From Bryum argenteum (taxonomy: Eukaryota > Streptophyta > Bryopsida > Bryales > Bryaceae): a DNA stretch of 64,000 bases. The stretch lies in contig CM073323.1 of the NCBI GenBank assembly GCA_037043015.1, positions 7,812,001 to 7,876,000 of the forward strand, written 5' to 3'. A program made the position numbers and the translations under genes. Positions 23,030 through 36,078 of this stretch are shown here, piece by piece; position 1 is the stretch's first letter; each line of letters begins with the position of its first letter. The notes beneath the pieces were generated by a model, which made no database searches, was not told the origin of the DNA, and saw nothing but the letters and a program-made list of their open reading frames with translations.

Positions 23030-23400
23030 GATAACAGCTCAGTAATCACATACCTTGCCAGCACAGGTGATGTCGGATCGCTCTGAAACTCAGTCTCAAC
23101 CAGAAAATGAGCCGCTCCACCAAACCCTCTGCGGCTATATACCCGCTCCACCAAACCCTCTGCGGCTTAATACCCGCTCCAGCACGGCCACACGGCCTGA
23201 GCGATTACGATGAGAGCCGTCTGCGCACCACCAGACTAACGTGCTTGCAGACTAAGAGAAGCCGCCGAAGTTGCAGCGACGTGAAGTGTGTCCGCGTCGA
23301 AGGAGCTTCTCCCGGAGACCATAGCCAGCGCTTGCTTCGCCAACGCGGTCTAGGCATCATCAAGTCCAGCATCTTCTTACCCTGCCTGTCCACCAACTTG
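23030..23400 (-). other. Exon-like module u1 of kinase B
   Basis: Counterpart of 9880-10180. A local duplication repeats the CTCCACCAAACCCTCTGCGG stretch (about 23115-23165). The donor context ACATACCTTGCC is retained at 23049-23060. Confidence 0.4.
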
Positions 23401-23975
23401 TCTGCACAAGGCCAACCTACTGATTCAACGTTTAGAATGTTCTGTTTATTCCTGGTCATCGCACTATTCCTGGTCGATAAGTAGTTTCCAAGTGACATTT
23501 TAAATCGCAAACAAGATTTCAAGGTACTAAAAGAACTAGAGTAGTTCATTGCAAGGGAATAAAATAGTGGGGTGAAGGGAAAGAGAGGAGTTTAATAACA
23601 CTTAAAGGTGCAACATTGTATGTTTAGGCAATGCAAATTAAGTGAGATCAAACGTTGTTCATGTAATAATATCAAATCAAGATGAATTGAATCTGCTTTG
23701 AATCTGTGATTGATTGCTATGAAAAACTTACAATAGTGTGAGAGTCATAAATCGTGTGGTGTGTCCTTTCATAGTTGTTGAGTGTATTCATTTAGTGAGA
23801 TTAGTAAAGACCATGGCAATCTTATCAAAGATTATTATGCATCCACCAAAGGAGCTTGTGCTCTGTAACATAAGAACTTCGAAATTTGAGTTTATTTATT
23901 AAGTCCATATAGTCCATATTTGAGTTTATTTATTTAGTTTGATTTGCACATCCACTTTGGTTTGATTTTGTTTAA

Positions 23976-24047
23976 CCCTTAAACGTCAGAGCATGCCCCT
24001 CGGGCTTGGTTTCCAGTGTATTTTCAGAGGGGCTTGACGTTTAAGGG
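23976..24047. mobile_element. 72-bp TTAA-type micro-element, copy 1
   Basis: Begins CCCTTAAACGTCA and ends TGACGTTTAAGGG, with TTAA on both sides (23972-23975, 24048-24051). It can fold almost end to end, with an inner GCCCCTC/GAGGGGC pairing. Unit 3 has an uninterrupted TTAA at the same place (near 32345). It is identical over all 72 bases to 26548-26619. Confidence 0.88.
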
Positions 24048-24366
24048 TTAAACATAGGCACTATGATTATTATAGAAAATGACATTCTACTTTTGTAGTG
24101 TTGAGAATATCATGTAATAAGTACTTGGATAAAATAGTTTTGGTTGATCATTATGATGTCCACTCTTGATAATGTTGTAAATTTTTAAATCACGGATGTT
24201 GTAGTAGTCAGATTTGGATATGGGATATGGAATTATTTACCAAACAATGAAGGTGTATAAGCTAGTTGGAGTTTGTGTAATAAAGGTGACAATAAATTGT
24301 TGATATTTTACAAAGGTTCAAGAATGTGAATGTTGATGTTATAAATGATCTAATATGTTAAATTAA

Positions 24367-24944
24367 CCCCTAACTTTCCTTGGTGTTTTTTGGGATTTTG
24401 AAACCTCAAAATTGCAATTATCTACTTCTATGCACTCCCGGGGGTGTGAACAAATTGTTTTGCCTTTTTTAAAACTTACAACCAGAAGATCTTGTAGCTA
24501 AGACTATTTTTAGTTGTTGTTCCAAAATTTGATCGTTGGATGTTTACCATCTGAGAGATCATAACATCGAAAGTTCGTCTCTCAAGTTTTATTGGGCATT
24601 GCAAAGATTGCTTATGAAAATTTTGGAGGTTGCCCTTCTAAAATTGGTAAGCTTTTTGACTTGGATCACTTTGAAATTTGAGTAGTGATTTATTAATAAA
24701 TATATTTCCAAAAAAAATTTCAAAAAATTTACTTTTTTGAGTTGCCCTTTTTCGACTTGAGACCTAAACTTTTTTGCATGAAGGTTTTAAATTTGAAATT
24801 TAACTTTGCAAATTTTAACACATAAACTTTGCAGTATAAGGAACACCCAGTAAAAATCTTAGGCAAAAATATTACTCTTAACTACTTCATCTAGGCTCCC
24901 CAAAAGCGCAAAAACCCGTTTGGGGCTTCAAGGAAAGTTAGGGG
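24367..24944. mobile_element. TTAA-type TIR element, 578 bp
   Basis: Termini CCCCTAACTTTCCTTG and its complement, with TTAA at 24363-24366 and 24945-24948. Units 3 (32677-32680) and 4 (near 52716) have a single TTAA between the same flanks. This is a clean paralogous empty site. Confidence 0.9.
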
Positions 24945-26235
24945 TTAAGTTTCAAGCAAGCTTTACTACTCGAGTCCCTTTGTAAGTTATATGTTGACGA
25001 TCAAGATAGGATGAACTTTTGGCCTAAATAAGTGACTTAGATTCCTTAGAATATCCATTTTACGCAAACTCTTGAAGCATAATCAATGTAAGGAGCATGT
25101 CAAGAGTTCATAATTTGGCCACTTTGATTCAAGTATTCATAAGGAGTTAGCACATAGAGAGGATGAGGGGAAATCATCTAAATAAAGGAGACAATACAAC
25201 CATAGAAGATTTGTTCATACATTTACTATTTATAACTCCTACACCTTATTATAGTTTTCTTTTTTACTGAACCCCTAAATGCCCTTGCTCTTTTGAGGTT
25301 CTGAAAAACCACTTAGAACCTCGTTGTTCAAAGTTAATGCAATTCATAAGAAATTTCAACTTACAAACTTGCAACTATGAGATCTTCAAGAACGTTTACC
25401 CATCATATAATCAAATTGTTACATGTTAAAAGGTGAATGTATTCAACAATATTCTAATGCTTAACTATCATCTTAAATAGGTGGGTTTAACTTCCGAGGC
25501 CCGAAATAATTGCTTCAACCCTATATGATTTGACTCATTGTAGCAAAAAGTAAACATTGTCTACGAAAGTGTCATAAGTAGAATGTAATGTAAGTTATAT
25601 AGATCTCAACCGTACAATCTTGTAGTTACATATTGTACATCATGTGGGTGAAATTTTGAGTCACTGGGCCTTATAACTCCAAGCTTGCAAGATTGCAGTT
25701 GTAATTTTTTTGAATTCAACAAATGAATCATGGAGATTTATGCCGAGTACACCTTGATCGCATTTCTCATGTTTGACCCCTAAAAATGCAAGTGTTGTTT
25801 GGACTTCCAAAACCAAAACCTACAATCTTCTACCACCTTCTTAGAATTGAGGTATGGTCAAATTCTATACTTTTTCTTTGTAGTTTCAACAGTTGGATTT
25901 CAATCCCACCTATTATTGATACTACCATGTAAAATTTCAACCGCTAAATGTGCACCATTTGTGACATCATAACATTCAAAGTCGGTGCAAAAGTTGTTGG
26001 AAGGGAAGGTAAGTTATCTAACTATTAACTGTACAATCTTGTAGTGGACATATTGTACATCATGTAGGTCAAATTTTGAGTCATGAGGCCTCATAGATTG
26101 CAAGATCATAACATTTTAGTACTCAAAAACCAGCACAAAAATCTCAATGTTTTGATTTTGAAGTGAGAATGCTTCCAATATTCTTATTGCAATCACAACA
26201 TCACCAATGGAAAGATTTTCACTTTTATCTCAATA

Positions 26236-26387
26236 CCGTACCACCATAGCACGTTCAGTCATAAATGATTATATTTTTTTAGATAAATTTTTTTAGAAAT
26301 TACAAGCTAGGAGGAACAAAAAGTTGGGAAAATCAAGCAATTCCAAAAACTGCTTCATCGTGACAAAAGGGTATCCAAAAGTAGGGG

Positions 26388-26428
<41 letters not shown>

Positions 26429-26534
26429 GAATTTCAATAAAATCTATTTATTGCAAGACGAACCATATTTTTCAAAAAAAAAAAAACTAAAAAAAAATCG
26501 TTTCTTGAAGACTGAACCTGCTATGGTGGTACGG
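26236..26534. mobile_element. TA-flanked MITE (Tc1/mariner-like) with TA microsatellite
   Basis: Termini CCGTACCACCATAGCA and its perfect complement, flanked by TA dinucleotides (26234-26235, 26535-26536). An uninterrupted TA array fills 26394-26424. Part of a second copy of the right end lies at about 26685-26716. Confidence 0.75.
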
Positions 26535-26547
26535 TAACATTGTTTAA

Positions 26548-26619
26548 CCCTTAAACGTCAGAGCATGCCCCTCGGGCTTGGTTTCCAGTGTATTTTCAGA
26601 GGGGCTTGACGTTTAAGGG
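26548..26619. mobile_element. 72-bp TTAA-type micro-element, copy 2
   Basis: Flanked by TTAA (26544-26547, 26620-26623). It is base-for-base identical to 23976-24047 although the surrounding sequences are unrelated, so both copies moved recently from one source. Confidence 0.88.
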
Positions 26620-27380
26620 TTAAGGTCACAGCCCACCCTTGCCCCCACATTTTTTCTAATGATTTTTTCAATAAAAATAAATATTCAATTCTTGAAGACT
26701 ATACTTGCTATGGTGGTAGGGTAACATTGTTGAACAATAAAAATCCATGAGAGAAATTTCTTTGCGCAAATAAATACCTTGCAATGGTGAAAACCGCCAA
26801 AATATATAGAAAGGAAAAAGGTCTGAAAATCAACTCTTTGCATTCAAATCTATACCCTATCTTCAATACATCTTTGATTTTGTTAAGGTTTCTACCACTA
26901 GAAATAGACTCTAAATGGAATCCATCCCAAACAATAAAGGCAAAATTTAACAATGGATGAAGGAGATGTAGCTCCTCAAAAACATTTATTCATCCATTTA
27001 TTTACTTTCTTTCAAGATAAAAACATTGTTGCACATCCAATACCATATATATTTGAATGTAAAATCTTCCTACTAGAAATTTGTTACCCTTCATCTTAAG
27101 ATCAGAACTATGTAAAAAATTCATGAAAACATCTTTTTGATATCCATAATTGCCTCCTAATAATAAAACATGAAGTTTTAAAAACATGACCTTCCTTCAC
27201 TACATTACATGCCATTTATTCATACTTCATTGTATGGCTCTCCAAATTTTACCACACAAACAAGACTTGACATGGGATGCAACCAACATAACTTCATCCA
27301 AAACTCACTTTAGATGAAGAAGTTATGGCTCTCCAATGTTGTTGCAATCCTCGATTTTTGACATTCGGGCCGGTTAAAGA

Positions 27381-29150
27381 TTGAACACAAACATTGAGAC
27401 ATTTTGGGTAGTTCAAGCTTGAGAAGTAGGGTTAGTTCCTCAATGTATACACAATCTCATTGAATCCTAATCCATCATAGTCCAATGAATAATATCAACT
27501 TGCCTAAAACAAATTTGATAGGCTTGCAGTGGGTTGCATGCTTGGGGTTGGTTTCCATATAACAAGGGATTATCAATAATATACGATGATAAAATTTTGC
27601 AGCTCAAAATGACATAAAGTATACACAACAAACCGCATTGGACTTTTTCTCACTACATTTGGCCTATACTCTAGCTTCTAGCTCATAGAACTACAAAGTT
27701 GCAATTTCATGTTGATGCTTTTACTTTATCAATAGTTTTCTTGATCTCTCCCATACATGCAAATTGTGATTCCATCAATACGATGCCCACATTAACTCAT
27801 GCATGAAATTCGATAATCTATTCATTTTAATGATCCTATTTACATTCCCCTTGTAGTTACATTACCTTTGTAAAGTAGGCATACTGAATTTGAACCATTT
27901 GACCCAATTAGAGCACATGAAGTCAATACACTCACATTTCCCTCATGTTGGGCCCCTAAAGTAACACTCTCTCTTCGAGCTTCGTTGCAGAATTCTTGCA
28001 CATACTGTAAATTGGTACAAGAGTCAGACAGAAGTTGGAATTGGATGTTATTCTCTTACCCACTCCACTCCACCCTCCGTATCAATTAGTAGAACATTTC
28101 TTATTTAAGATCTGTTTTCTTCTTTTCACTAAACACAACACTAACAACTCTATCGTCATCCTTGATTCATGTTCCACATCTGAAACGAAAATCACATGAA
28201 CGAACATAGTAAAGAGTACATGGACTTCAATTTGAATGCCGAAGTTTATTTATTTTTGGGCTATACAGAGTTATGCCAAATTTTATACCTACTGAAGCGA
28301 ATTCCATCTGAAATTTGATGCAGAAGATGGAGAAACTCAAACCCAAATGTGTGCGCAAACAAAATCTCAACTTAACTTGTACCTGAATCCAATAGTGGTT
28401 CCATGTCCACCACTACTAAAGTCACTTTACACTTTGGATGCAAGAAACTAGAGTCAAAAATAATAAGATCTATTCAGAATCCATCAATAGCTCATTTGAG
28501 AATGAAACAGATGATGCGAGCCTAGTGGGAATCTTGGGACTCCATTGCATATGAATGGACGCATCACCTTCATCGTAGGTGGCTACTCGACTGAAAGTTC
28601 CATGTCCATAGAGAAATCTACCACCTCCATGCATTTCAATCAGTGCAAGCATTAAAAGGGTGCCCTGCCCAAAGCTCAGATTTCCATTATGTTAGACTTC
28701 GAGCGAATAATCACCAGCAATGACGTAGTTCATGATAGACAGTTTAAATAGCATGTTAAACTTAGAGTGATAAAAAAGAACAAGATGACAATAGTGTTGT
28801 ATAAATGGGAGTCATCAGCAATGGCAAGTGCTTTCATGCTAAAGTCAATACCATCGCCAATGAGTTTAAGCAGTTTGACTTCTAACGCAAAGGAGAAAAA
28901 TATGATTCTAAAGTAGAGAAGGAGAAGAATACCTCTTACTTTCACGTGAGAATACAAGGAATTGAATACCTACATAGCTTGAGAATTGTACTTGTTCATC
29001 AAAACACAATCAATAAAAGCAAACTAATTCAATACTCAACCACTAGAGAAACTTCCAATAATAATATATGATTGATGTACATTTTGATTAACAAACGTAA
29101 ATGGAACTACCTAGTCATCTTCATTCCTATAGTTTACTAGGGTTTTGATA
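27381..29150. other. Unassigned spacer before kinase C
   Basis: The part near 28180-28390 matches the Pk 3' spacer (about 3180-3400), marking the unit 2/unit 3 junction. The rest has no detectable duplicate in the window and no credible gene. Confidence 0.4.
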
Positions 29151-29155
29151 TATTC

Positions 29156-30505
29156 TTATTTGTATGAGGATCTTAGGGTTTGGATAATTCCTCCTGCAAT
29201 AGGTCTATTGTGAGGATTTTCTTCCCAACAATCAAGTATAAGACTTCTGAGGATGGAATCAATGTTGCTTGGTAACTCTGGACGTCCTCCTTTAAGAACA
29301 ATGCTGTAATCATTTTGAGGATGTCCGTCAAAAGGAATGCGCCCAGTTACAACTTCGTAGCACAACATCCCGAAACTATAAATGTCACTCTCCTTTGTAA
29401 ACACCACTTCTTGGCTTGGCACTCTCCTTTCGACTTGTTCAAGGATCTCGGGCGCTCTCCAAAATCCAGTACCCATTGCGCCCAATGCACACTCAAAATC
29501 CATGAGATAGCTCACAGGTACTCTCACACCACGCTCTTCCAAAGTGCTATTGTCTAGAAGGACATTTGATGCTTTTATATCTCTATGTACAACTCCATGC
29601 TCGTGTAGTGTATCCATATCCTCTGCAATGTATCTTAACATGAGACAAACATCTATGATGTCACCAAAAGGTGGCCCATGGCTATTTGAATGTACCAACT
29701 TCAACATGCGTTCGTCAATGAGGGCTCGCAAATCACACACCCTTCTCTCCATCACAAAAGCGAATCTGTTCTTGTAAATACCTTTCCTTATAAATGCTCC
29801 TCCATATACCGTCCCGAAAGGATTCCAATTAAGATGAATTTTGTGACCCACTTTACACATATCTTCAAGAGGCCATTGCTGTTTGAGGTCTCTCAAAAGT
29901 ATGTTCTTCTTGAATACCTTGGCCACAAGCATTTTCTCGTCGTAATCCTCATGGTTTGATGCAGCTTCAAAGATCTCTGCTTGGCCACCCTCGCCTATTT
30001 TCTCCTTCACAATCAAATCCTCAAACTTTGAAAAGAACCCACACCACCTTACATCCTTCATCAATACCTCATCAAAATACTCTCGGTTCTCCTCTTCAAC
30101 CCTCACCATCTCAACATCATTCTCGTCATTTATTTGAGTCCAATGTGCTTGTGTAGTCTCCAATTCACTTCTCTTGCCTTCAATCAAGCCTTGAATGCGT
30201 GGAGAATAAAACACACATGATGATAACGGAAATGCCTTGTGTGGACATGAGCATCTTCCAAAAACTGGACAAGTCCAATCCTCCTCACTCCTTTTGCAAT
30301 GAGAGCACCCACTAAAACACAAACAAGAGAAGATGGATGCATCAATATAACAAGCCTCAACTTCAAACCAAACAATGACACAAAATCAAACAAAGACCTA
30401 CTTCATGTCTCCTTACCTCCTCATCTCGTTAAGAAATAGCCGATGCGGCTTCGATTCCACGGTCAGTTTTGACTCTTGCCTCCTACTGCACACGCAATTG
30501 CCCAT
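29156..30505 (-). CDS. Kinase C: membrane-tethered DFE-type protein kinase
   Basis: Exon 1 is 30505-30417 (MGNCVCSRRQ start) and exon 2 is 30311-29156; the protein has 414 residues. The architecture is that of kinase B: Cys-rich segment (GCSHC, WTCP, CSCP), GEGGQAEIFEA glycine loop, VAK lysine, HRDIKASNVL, LMDFECALG and a WRAPEIL end to a short activation segment. It differs in the N-lobe insert after EIFEA (more acidic) and in a longer loop between the HRD and DFE motifs, containing TLEERGVRVPVS. No frame disruption. It is the only kinase gene without a degenerate Pk neighbour on its 3' side, because unit 3 lacks X and Pk. Confidence 0.88.
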
Positions 30506-30849
30506 CACCTCAGCACTGCTTGACTTACATTTCAGTTGTGAACTGGAATTACGATCTCCACGACCACTTCAAGCGGTGATAATACTCGCAAGCTTTCTGA
30601 CCCTATCCCAAAGTCGATTCCTGCACGTGCTATTACTGCGCCCAACTCAACTTCAACGTTTGTGCCCGTGGACCGTTTTACGATTCCAACCCATCAACAC
30701 TTCTGCACGTTCGGATCATACATTATCAAAACCCGCCATCCATGTCAATCCATATTCTTCAAGCTCTCAGTACAAATTCTAAATGATCGATACAAATAAA
30801 AACAGCCTGCACACAACACAAGAAGCTTCCACAAACTCTACTCTACACA

Positions 30850-31250
30850 TCACAAACGAAGAATATTACTCAACGATCCGGGCACTGCCGACAACGTGCT
30901 AGAGTTCAATCCAAATCGCTTGCAGGCGGGATAAAGGTTCACTGGGCACCTTGCCAGTAAAGATGATATCAGATCGGACAGAGCCTCGAACTCAGTCGAC
31001 CAAGAAAATGAGCCCCTCCATAGAAGCCTCGGCCGCAATGAACCCGCTCCAACTCGCGTACATATCCCGCACGACCTCGTTAACTGAGTTGAGTACCGAC
31101 AGACGGATGTGCTTGCATACTGGCAGATGCTCATCGATGTTGCAAAGAAGTAGAACCGTCTCGTGTGAGGCTCCCCCAAAAGACCATAGCCACCCTCGCC
31201 TAATCAACGTTGCTGGCCATGGCCGAGTCCAGCAACTCCGCAAGTCGGTG
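30850..31250 (-). other. Exon-like module u2 of kinase C
   Basis: Same core as the other copies (LLLCNIDEHLPVCKHI), but the frame is lost after EGLIF by a small indel near 30995. A short deletion before the donor changes ACATACCTTGCC to ACCTTGCC. The splice donor is therefore probably dead here. Confidence 0.45.
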
Positions 31251-31399
31251 CGATCAAGCTATGTTCAAGTTCTGCCATTCATCGTAGTCCATATCATCAA
31301 GATCTCAGACCATATCTCAAAAGAAAAGCGTGAAAACTGTCACGAGACACCACAAGAAGCTCCCACAACCTCTACCCAGCACAACAGAGCAACACAGCA

Positions 31400-31800
31400 C
31401 TTGCATCTATGCAAAGAGATCAACCCACCAACTGCACAACGCAACCGATTGTAGATGCGATAACGGCTCAGTGATCACATACCTTGCCAGTGCAGATGAT
31501 ATCGGATCGCTCTGAAACTTAGTCTCAACCAGAAAATGAGCCACTCCACAAAACCCTCTGCGGCAATAGATCCGCTCCAACGCGCACAAACGGCCTGTGC
31601 GATTACGACGAGAGCTGCGTGCGCACCACCAGACTAACGTGCTTCCAGTCTAAGAGAAGCCCGCAGAAGTTGCAGCGATGTGGAGTGGATCCGCGTCGAA
31701 GGAGCATCTCGCAGAAACCATAGCCAGCGGCTTGCTTCGTCAACGCGGTCTAGGCATCTTCAAGTGCAGCATCTTCTTACCCTGCCTGTCCACCAACTTG
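31400..31800 (-). other. Exon-like module u1 of kinase C
   Basis: Counterpart of 9880-10180 and 51440-51850. The donor context ACATACCTTGCC is retained at 31479-31490. Confidence 0.4.
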
Positions 31801-33179
31801 TCTGCACAAGGCCAACCTACTGATTCAACTTTTAGAATGTTCTGTTTATTCCTGGTCATCGCACTATTCCTGGTCGATAAGTAGTTTCCAAGTGACTTTT
31901 TAAATAGCAAACAGAATTTCTAGGCTCTAAAAGAACTACAGCAGATTATTGCAAGCCAATAAAATAGTGGGGTGAAGGGAAATAGAGGAGTTTAGTAACA
32001 CATAAAGGTTCAACATTGTATGTTTAAACAATGCAAATTAAGAGAGATCAAACGTTGTTCACGTAATAATATCGAATCAAGATTTATATGATCTCCTTTG
32101 AATTCGTAGTTGATTGCTTGTAAAACTTACAATAGTGTGAGAGTCAAAATTCATGCATTGTGTTCTTTCATACTTGTTGAGTGTATTCATTTAAGTGAGA
32201 TTAGTATAGGCCATTGCAATTTTATCAAAGAATATTATGCATCCACAGAAGGAACTTGTGGTCTATTACATAATAATTTCCAAATAGTTCATATTTGAGT
32301 TTATTGATTTACTTTTATTTGCATATCGACTTTAGTTTTATTTTGTTAAAATATAGACCCTATGATTATTAGAGAAAATGACATTCTTCTTTTGTATTGT
32401 TGAGAATACCATGAAATAGGTACTTGGATGAAAATTTATCGGTTGAGCTGTATACGATGTTATTCAAATATTGATAAAGAGAGAAATTGTTCACTCTTGA
32501 TATTCTTGTATTTTTAAAATCATGATGTTGTAGTAGTGAGAACTTGGATGGGGGATATGCAATGGAGGTGTATAAGCTAGTTGAGTTTGTGTCATAAAGG
32601 TGATGACATATTGTTGATATCTTACAAAGGTTCAATGATGTGAATGTTGATGTTATAAATGATCTAATATGTTAAATTAACTTTCAAGCAAGCTCTACTA
32701 CTTCAAGTCCCTTTGTTGAAGATCAAGTTAGAATGAACTTTTAACCTTAAATAAGTGAGTTAGATTTCTGAGAATATCCATTTTATGCAAACTCAAGCAC
32801 AAGTAAGGAGCATGTCAAGAGTTCATAATTTGGCCACTTTGTTTTAAGTATTCATAAGGGGTTAGCACATAAAGAGGCTCATGGGAAATATTCTAAATAA
32901 AAGAGACATTACAACCATAGAAGATATGTCCATACATAAACTAATGACACCTTCGTACGGTTACCATAGTATTCTTTTTTACTAAACCCCTAAATGCCCC
33001 TACTATTTCGAGGGACTCAAAAACCATTTAGAACCTCTATGTTCAATGTTAAAGCAATTCATAAGAAATTTCAACATACAAACCTGCAACTATGAAACCT
33101 TCAAAAAAGTTTACCTATCATATAATCAAAATTTTACATGTTAAAAGGTGAATATATTCAACGATATTATAATGCTTAA

Positions 33180-33502
33180 AACCTCAATTATGTTAAAATG
33201 GCGTTATTTTGCTAAAATGGCGCTTTTTGAGGTGCTTAAAATGAATATTGGCCTTTCACTGATTCAAAGGTCAAAACCATTAAAAATGTGTGATATTATG
33301 GAAAATTTGGTGATATTACAGAAATTTTGGTGATATTACGGAGTACATGTGTGATATGCATAAACATGCCATTTTGTAGGCATAAATACTTTTGAACTTC
33401 ACTTCAAAAATATGCTTGTAAAATGGCACGTTTGCACGATATGGCACTTTAGCTCTGCTAAAATGGCACATGGAATATTGCCATTTTAACGGAATTGAGG
33501 TT
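33180..33502. mobile_element. MITE with AACCTCAATT inverted repeats, 323 bp
   Basis: Termini AACCTCAATTATGTTAAAATGG and complement (one mismatch); second member of the family at 15696-16119. TTAA flanks it (33176-33179, 33503-33506), and units 2 (near 25471) and 4 (near 53229) read GCTTAACTATC without it. Confidence 0.82.
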
Positions 33503-33815
33503 TTAACTATCATTCAAGGTAGGAGGGTTTAACTTCCAAGGCCCAAAGTATTTGCTTCATGATATGATATGATTTGACTCATTTGTAGCAAATAGAGAAC
33601 ATTGTATATGAAAGTGTCATAAGTAGAATGTAATGTAAGTTATATAGATCTCAACCGTACAATCTTGTAATAACAAATTTTACATCATGTGAGTGAAAGT
33701 TTGAGTCATGAGGCTTCATAAGGTTTCAAGATTGCGGTTGTAAAGATTTTTAAATCAACTAATGAATCATAGAGATTGATGCCAAGTACACCTTGATAGC
33801 ATTTATCATGTTTGA

Positions 33816-34687
33816 TCCCTAAAAATAAAGTCTTGTTTGGACTTCCAAAACCAAAAGGTGCAATTTTCTACCACCTTAGAAATGAGGTTTTGGCAAATTC
33901 TATACTTCTTCTTTGTAGTTTCAACCGTGAAATTTCAATCTCACCTACTATTTATAGTATCATGTAAATTCCAACCACCTGAATATGCACCATTTGTGCC
34001 ATTCGAACATGCAAAGTCGGTGCAAAAGTTTTTTCGGGCATTCTTCCAGAGACAAGTAACTTAGTCATATTTTTTCCCATGTGCGTAATCAGGTTGGGTA
34101 CCCTTGAGTAGAATTTTAGAGACTTGTTTTGATTTTATGAACTTCATGCAAACTATTTTCTAGAAGAAGGCCAAGAAACAAAAACATAGGAAAACATGCA
34201 TCTTATAAGATATATTTGGTTCAAGACAAATACGAACGACAAGCACCTCTCTTTACAAGTTTGTGAATTTTAAGAAATGTTTCTTTTGCAAATATTCCAA
34301 AATTTTGAATTTTGAAAGAAATAACTTTGAAATTACTAGAATTTTGCAAAATTATTTTTGAAAATTTTGGAGGGTGCCCACGTAGAATTGGCAAGCTCTT
34401 TCACGTGGGTCACTTCATAGCTTAAGTATCGATTTGTTTATGGACATATTCCAAGAAGCAAAATTCAAGAAATAATAAATTGAAACCACCCATTCTAGTC
34501 TTAAAACCTAAAGTTTTTAAATGAAGGTTTTGAATTCAGAAAACGATTTTGCCTATTTTACCACATACACTTTGCAATATAGGGAGTAACAAATAAAAAT
34601 CACGGTAAAATTTACTACTTTCAACCCATTTACGCAGGGTGTATGAAATAGCAAAAAGTTGTTTAGGTGGCAGTGGATATTTAGGGG
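33816..34687. mobile_element. Old TTAA-type element shared by units 3 and 4
   Basis: Left end TCCCTAAAAATA after a degenerate TTGA; right end ATATTTAGGGG before TTAA (34688-34691). The same element lies at about 53555-54426 in unit 4, and only its left end survives in unit 2 (near 25787). The insertion therefore predates the duplication. Confidence 0.6.
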
Positions 34688-35862
34688 TTAACTTTCACCA
34701 ATGAACTATTAATGTATTTGCAAACAAAGAGTGATGGGCAACTCCGATAAAAAACATAGGGTCTATGGTCATAATTATATAGTAAATGTTTGTGAAGCAA
34801 GGGCCAAGTTGATGTTTGAGAATGTTTGGGGAAGCGCTCAAGAGTGCCTCCTTTCTCAAAAAAACATAAGTTCTTATTCTTTCAACAAGCCAACTTGCAA
34901 TTACAGTCTATCATTTGTATCACACAATTTGAATCATCACCATTACATATGGTGATGTACTTAATAACCGATTTTCTTATAATGTATAAAATCAAATGGA
35001 GGAAAAGACAAAAGTTCAAAGTATATGTTGTTCAAGACATGATTGCACGGGGTGTTTAAACCCCGAAGGTCCAAGCAAGCCACAATGGCTATTTGCGATT
35101 TTGAAAAAACCTTGAGCACTTGAAAATGGATTTGGACATTGTAATTTGCTCTGAAGTTATAGTCGAGTTTACGACACTTTCAATCTAACTAGAAAAATTA
35201 ATTAATTAAAAATATACACAATTAGGAAGACTTGATTCACAATCTACCATTCTTTGCAACAATCCCAATGTTAAATCTAGCATGGATGTTGCAAGTGAGT
35301 GTACAAGCTTATTTTTGAAATCCGTGAGTTGATCCTTTGGATATCTGTCTTCTTAAGTGTGTAATGTAGTCCTTTGATAAGGATTTTGGACGCTTACCGC
35401 TTCAAGGCCCACACGCTCTTGTTATAGTTAATGGATGGTATGGACCACGCTTCCCTCGTCCGTAGTCAACGACTTTTCAATGTCCAAATGGAAAATATAT
35501 GGTGTACGTATGAAGTGTACAATTTTGTGATGTGAATGAAACAATAGAGCTCCGGAAGCTTCTAAAGCACTTCCCATCTCAACTCCAATGCAGAATCACA
35601 ATCTTAACTGTGACTCCAAAGTAAATCTCCGTTTCATTAAGTACCAAAAGCCAATACTAGTTCAATCTTGAGGCAATAATTTGTAGTGAGTGGTTCATGG
35701 AGATGCATATAGTTTTATTGTTCTCTACCTTACGAGCATCATTTGAAAGGGGATTGGGAGTGTGTAGGTGTTGAGATCTTTCAAGCAGTTGCATTGGCCA
35801 TGGTCAGAGAATGGAACCATTGCAGAAGGTAGCGGATTCCTGCACCCCTCAATGTTGTCAGC

Positions 35863-36078
35863 GGGTAAGGGTCCGTAGCAGCTACGAAGGAGGATGGAGG
35901 AGGGGTAATGAGCCCCCTAATTTTTTGATGTATAGACATTAAATGCCAAGGATTAGGCTTCCAAGGGTAACTTGGGGTCGCAGACCTCAAATTTGAATTC
36001 AAAATTATCAAAAGTGGTCTTGGGAGGTCCCCACGGATTCTAGGGTGCCTCCTTGGTAGCTACCACGAACCATTGTCC
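35863..36078. mobile_element. TIR element with 8-bp target duplication (216 bp)
   Basis: A perfect direct repeat TTGTCAGC flanks it (35855-35862, 36079-36086), and unit 4 has a single copy of that 8-mer (56562-56569). Imperfect inverted termini contain GTAGCAGCTACGAAGGAGG and CCTCCTTGGTAGCTACCACG. An 8-bp duplication fits hAT; a 9-bp Mutator-type duplication with one mismatch is also possible. Confidence 0.8.

Larger units (their letters stand above)
23480..25990. repeat. Z spacer of unit 2
   Basis: AT-rich sequence homologous to 31900-34700 and 51930-54430. It carries the 72-bp and 578-bp TTAA elements listed separately. Beyond about 25995 it departs from the other two copies. No genes are seen. 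Confidence 0.55.
25995..27380. mobile_element. Older TE-derived segment with nested MITEs
   Basis: The interior resembles the 970-bp TTAA family, for example the calls to CCGTACAATCTTG-like and ATAGCTCCTC strings. One end looks like GACATTCGGGCCGGTTAA near 27360-27376. It is interrupted by the MITE at 26236-26534 and the micro-element at 26548-26619. It is absent from units 3 and 4 at this position. Confidence 0.45.
31900..35700. repeat. Z spacer of unit 3
   Basis: Homologous to 51930-56400 and, to about 34000, to unit 2. It keeps uninterrupted TTAA sites at 32677-32680 and 35056-35059 where the other units carry elements. No genes were recognised. Confidence 0.55.
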
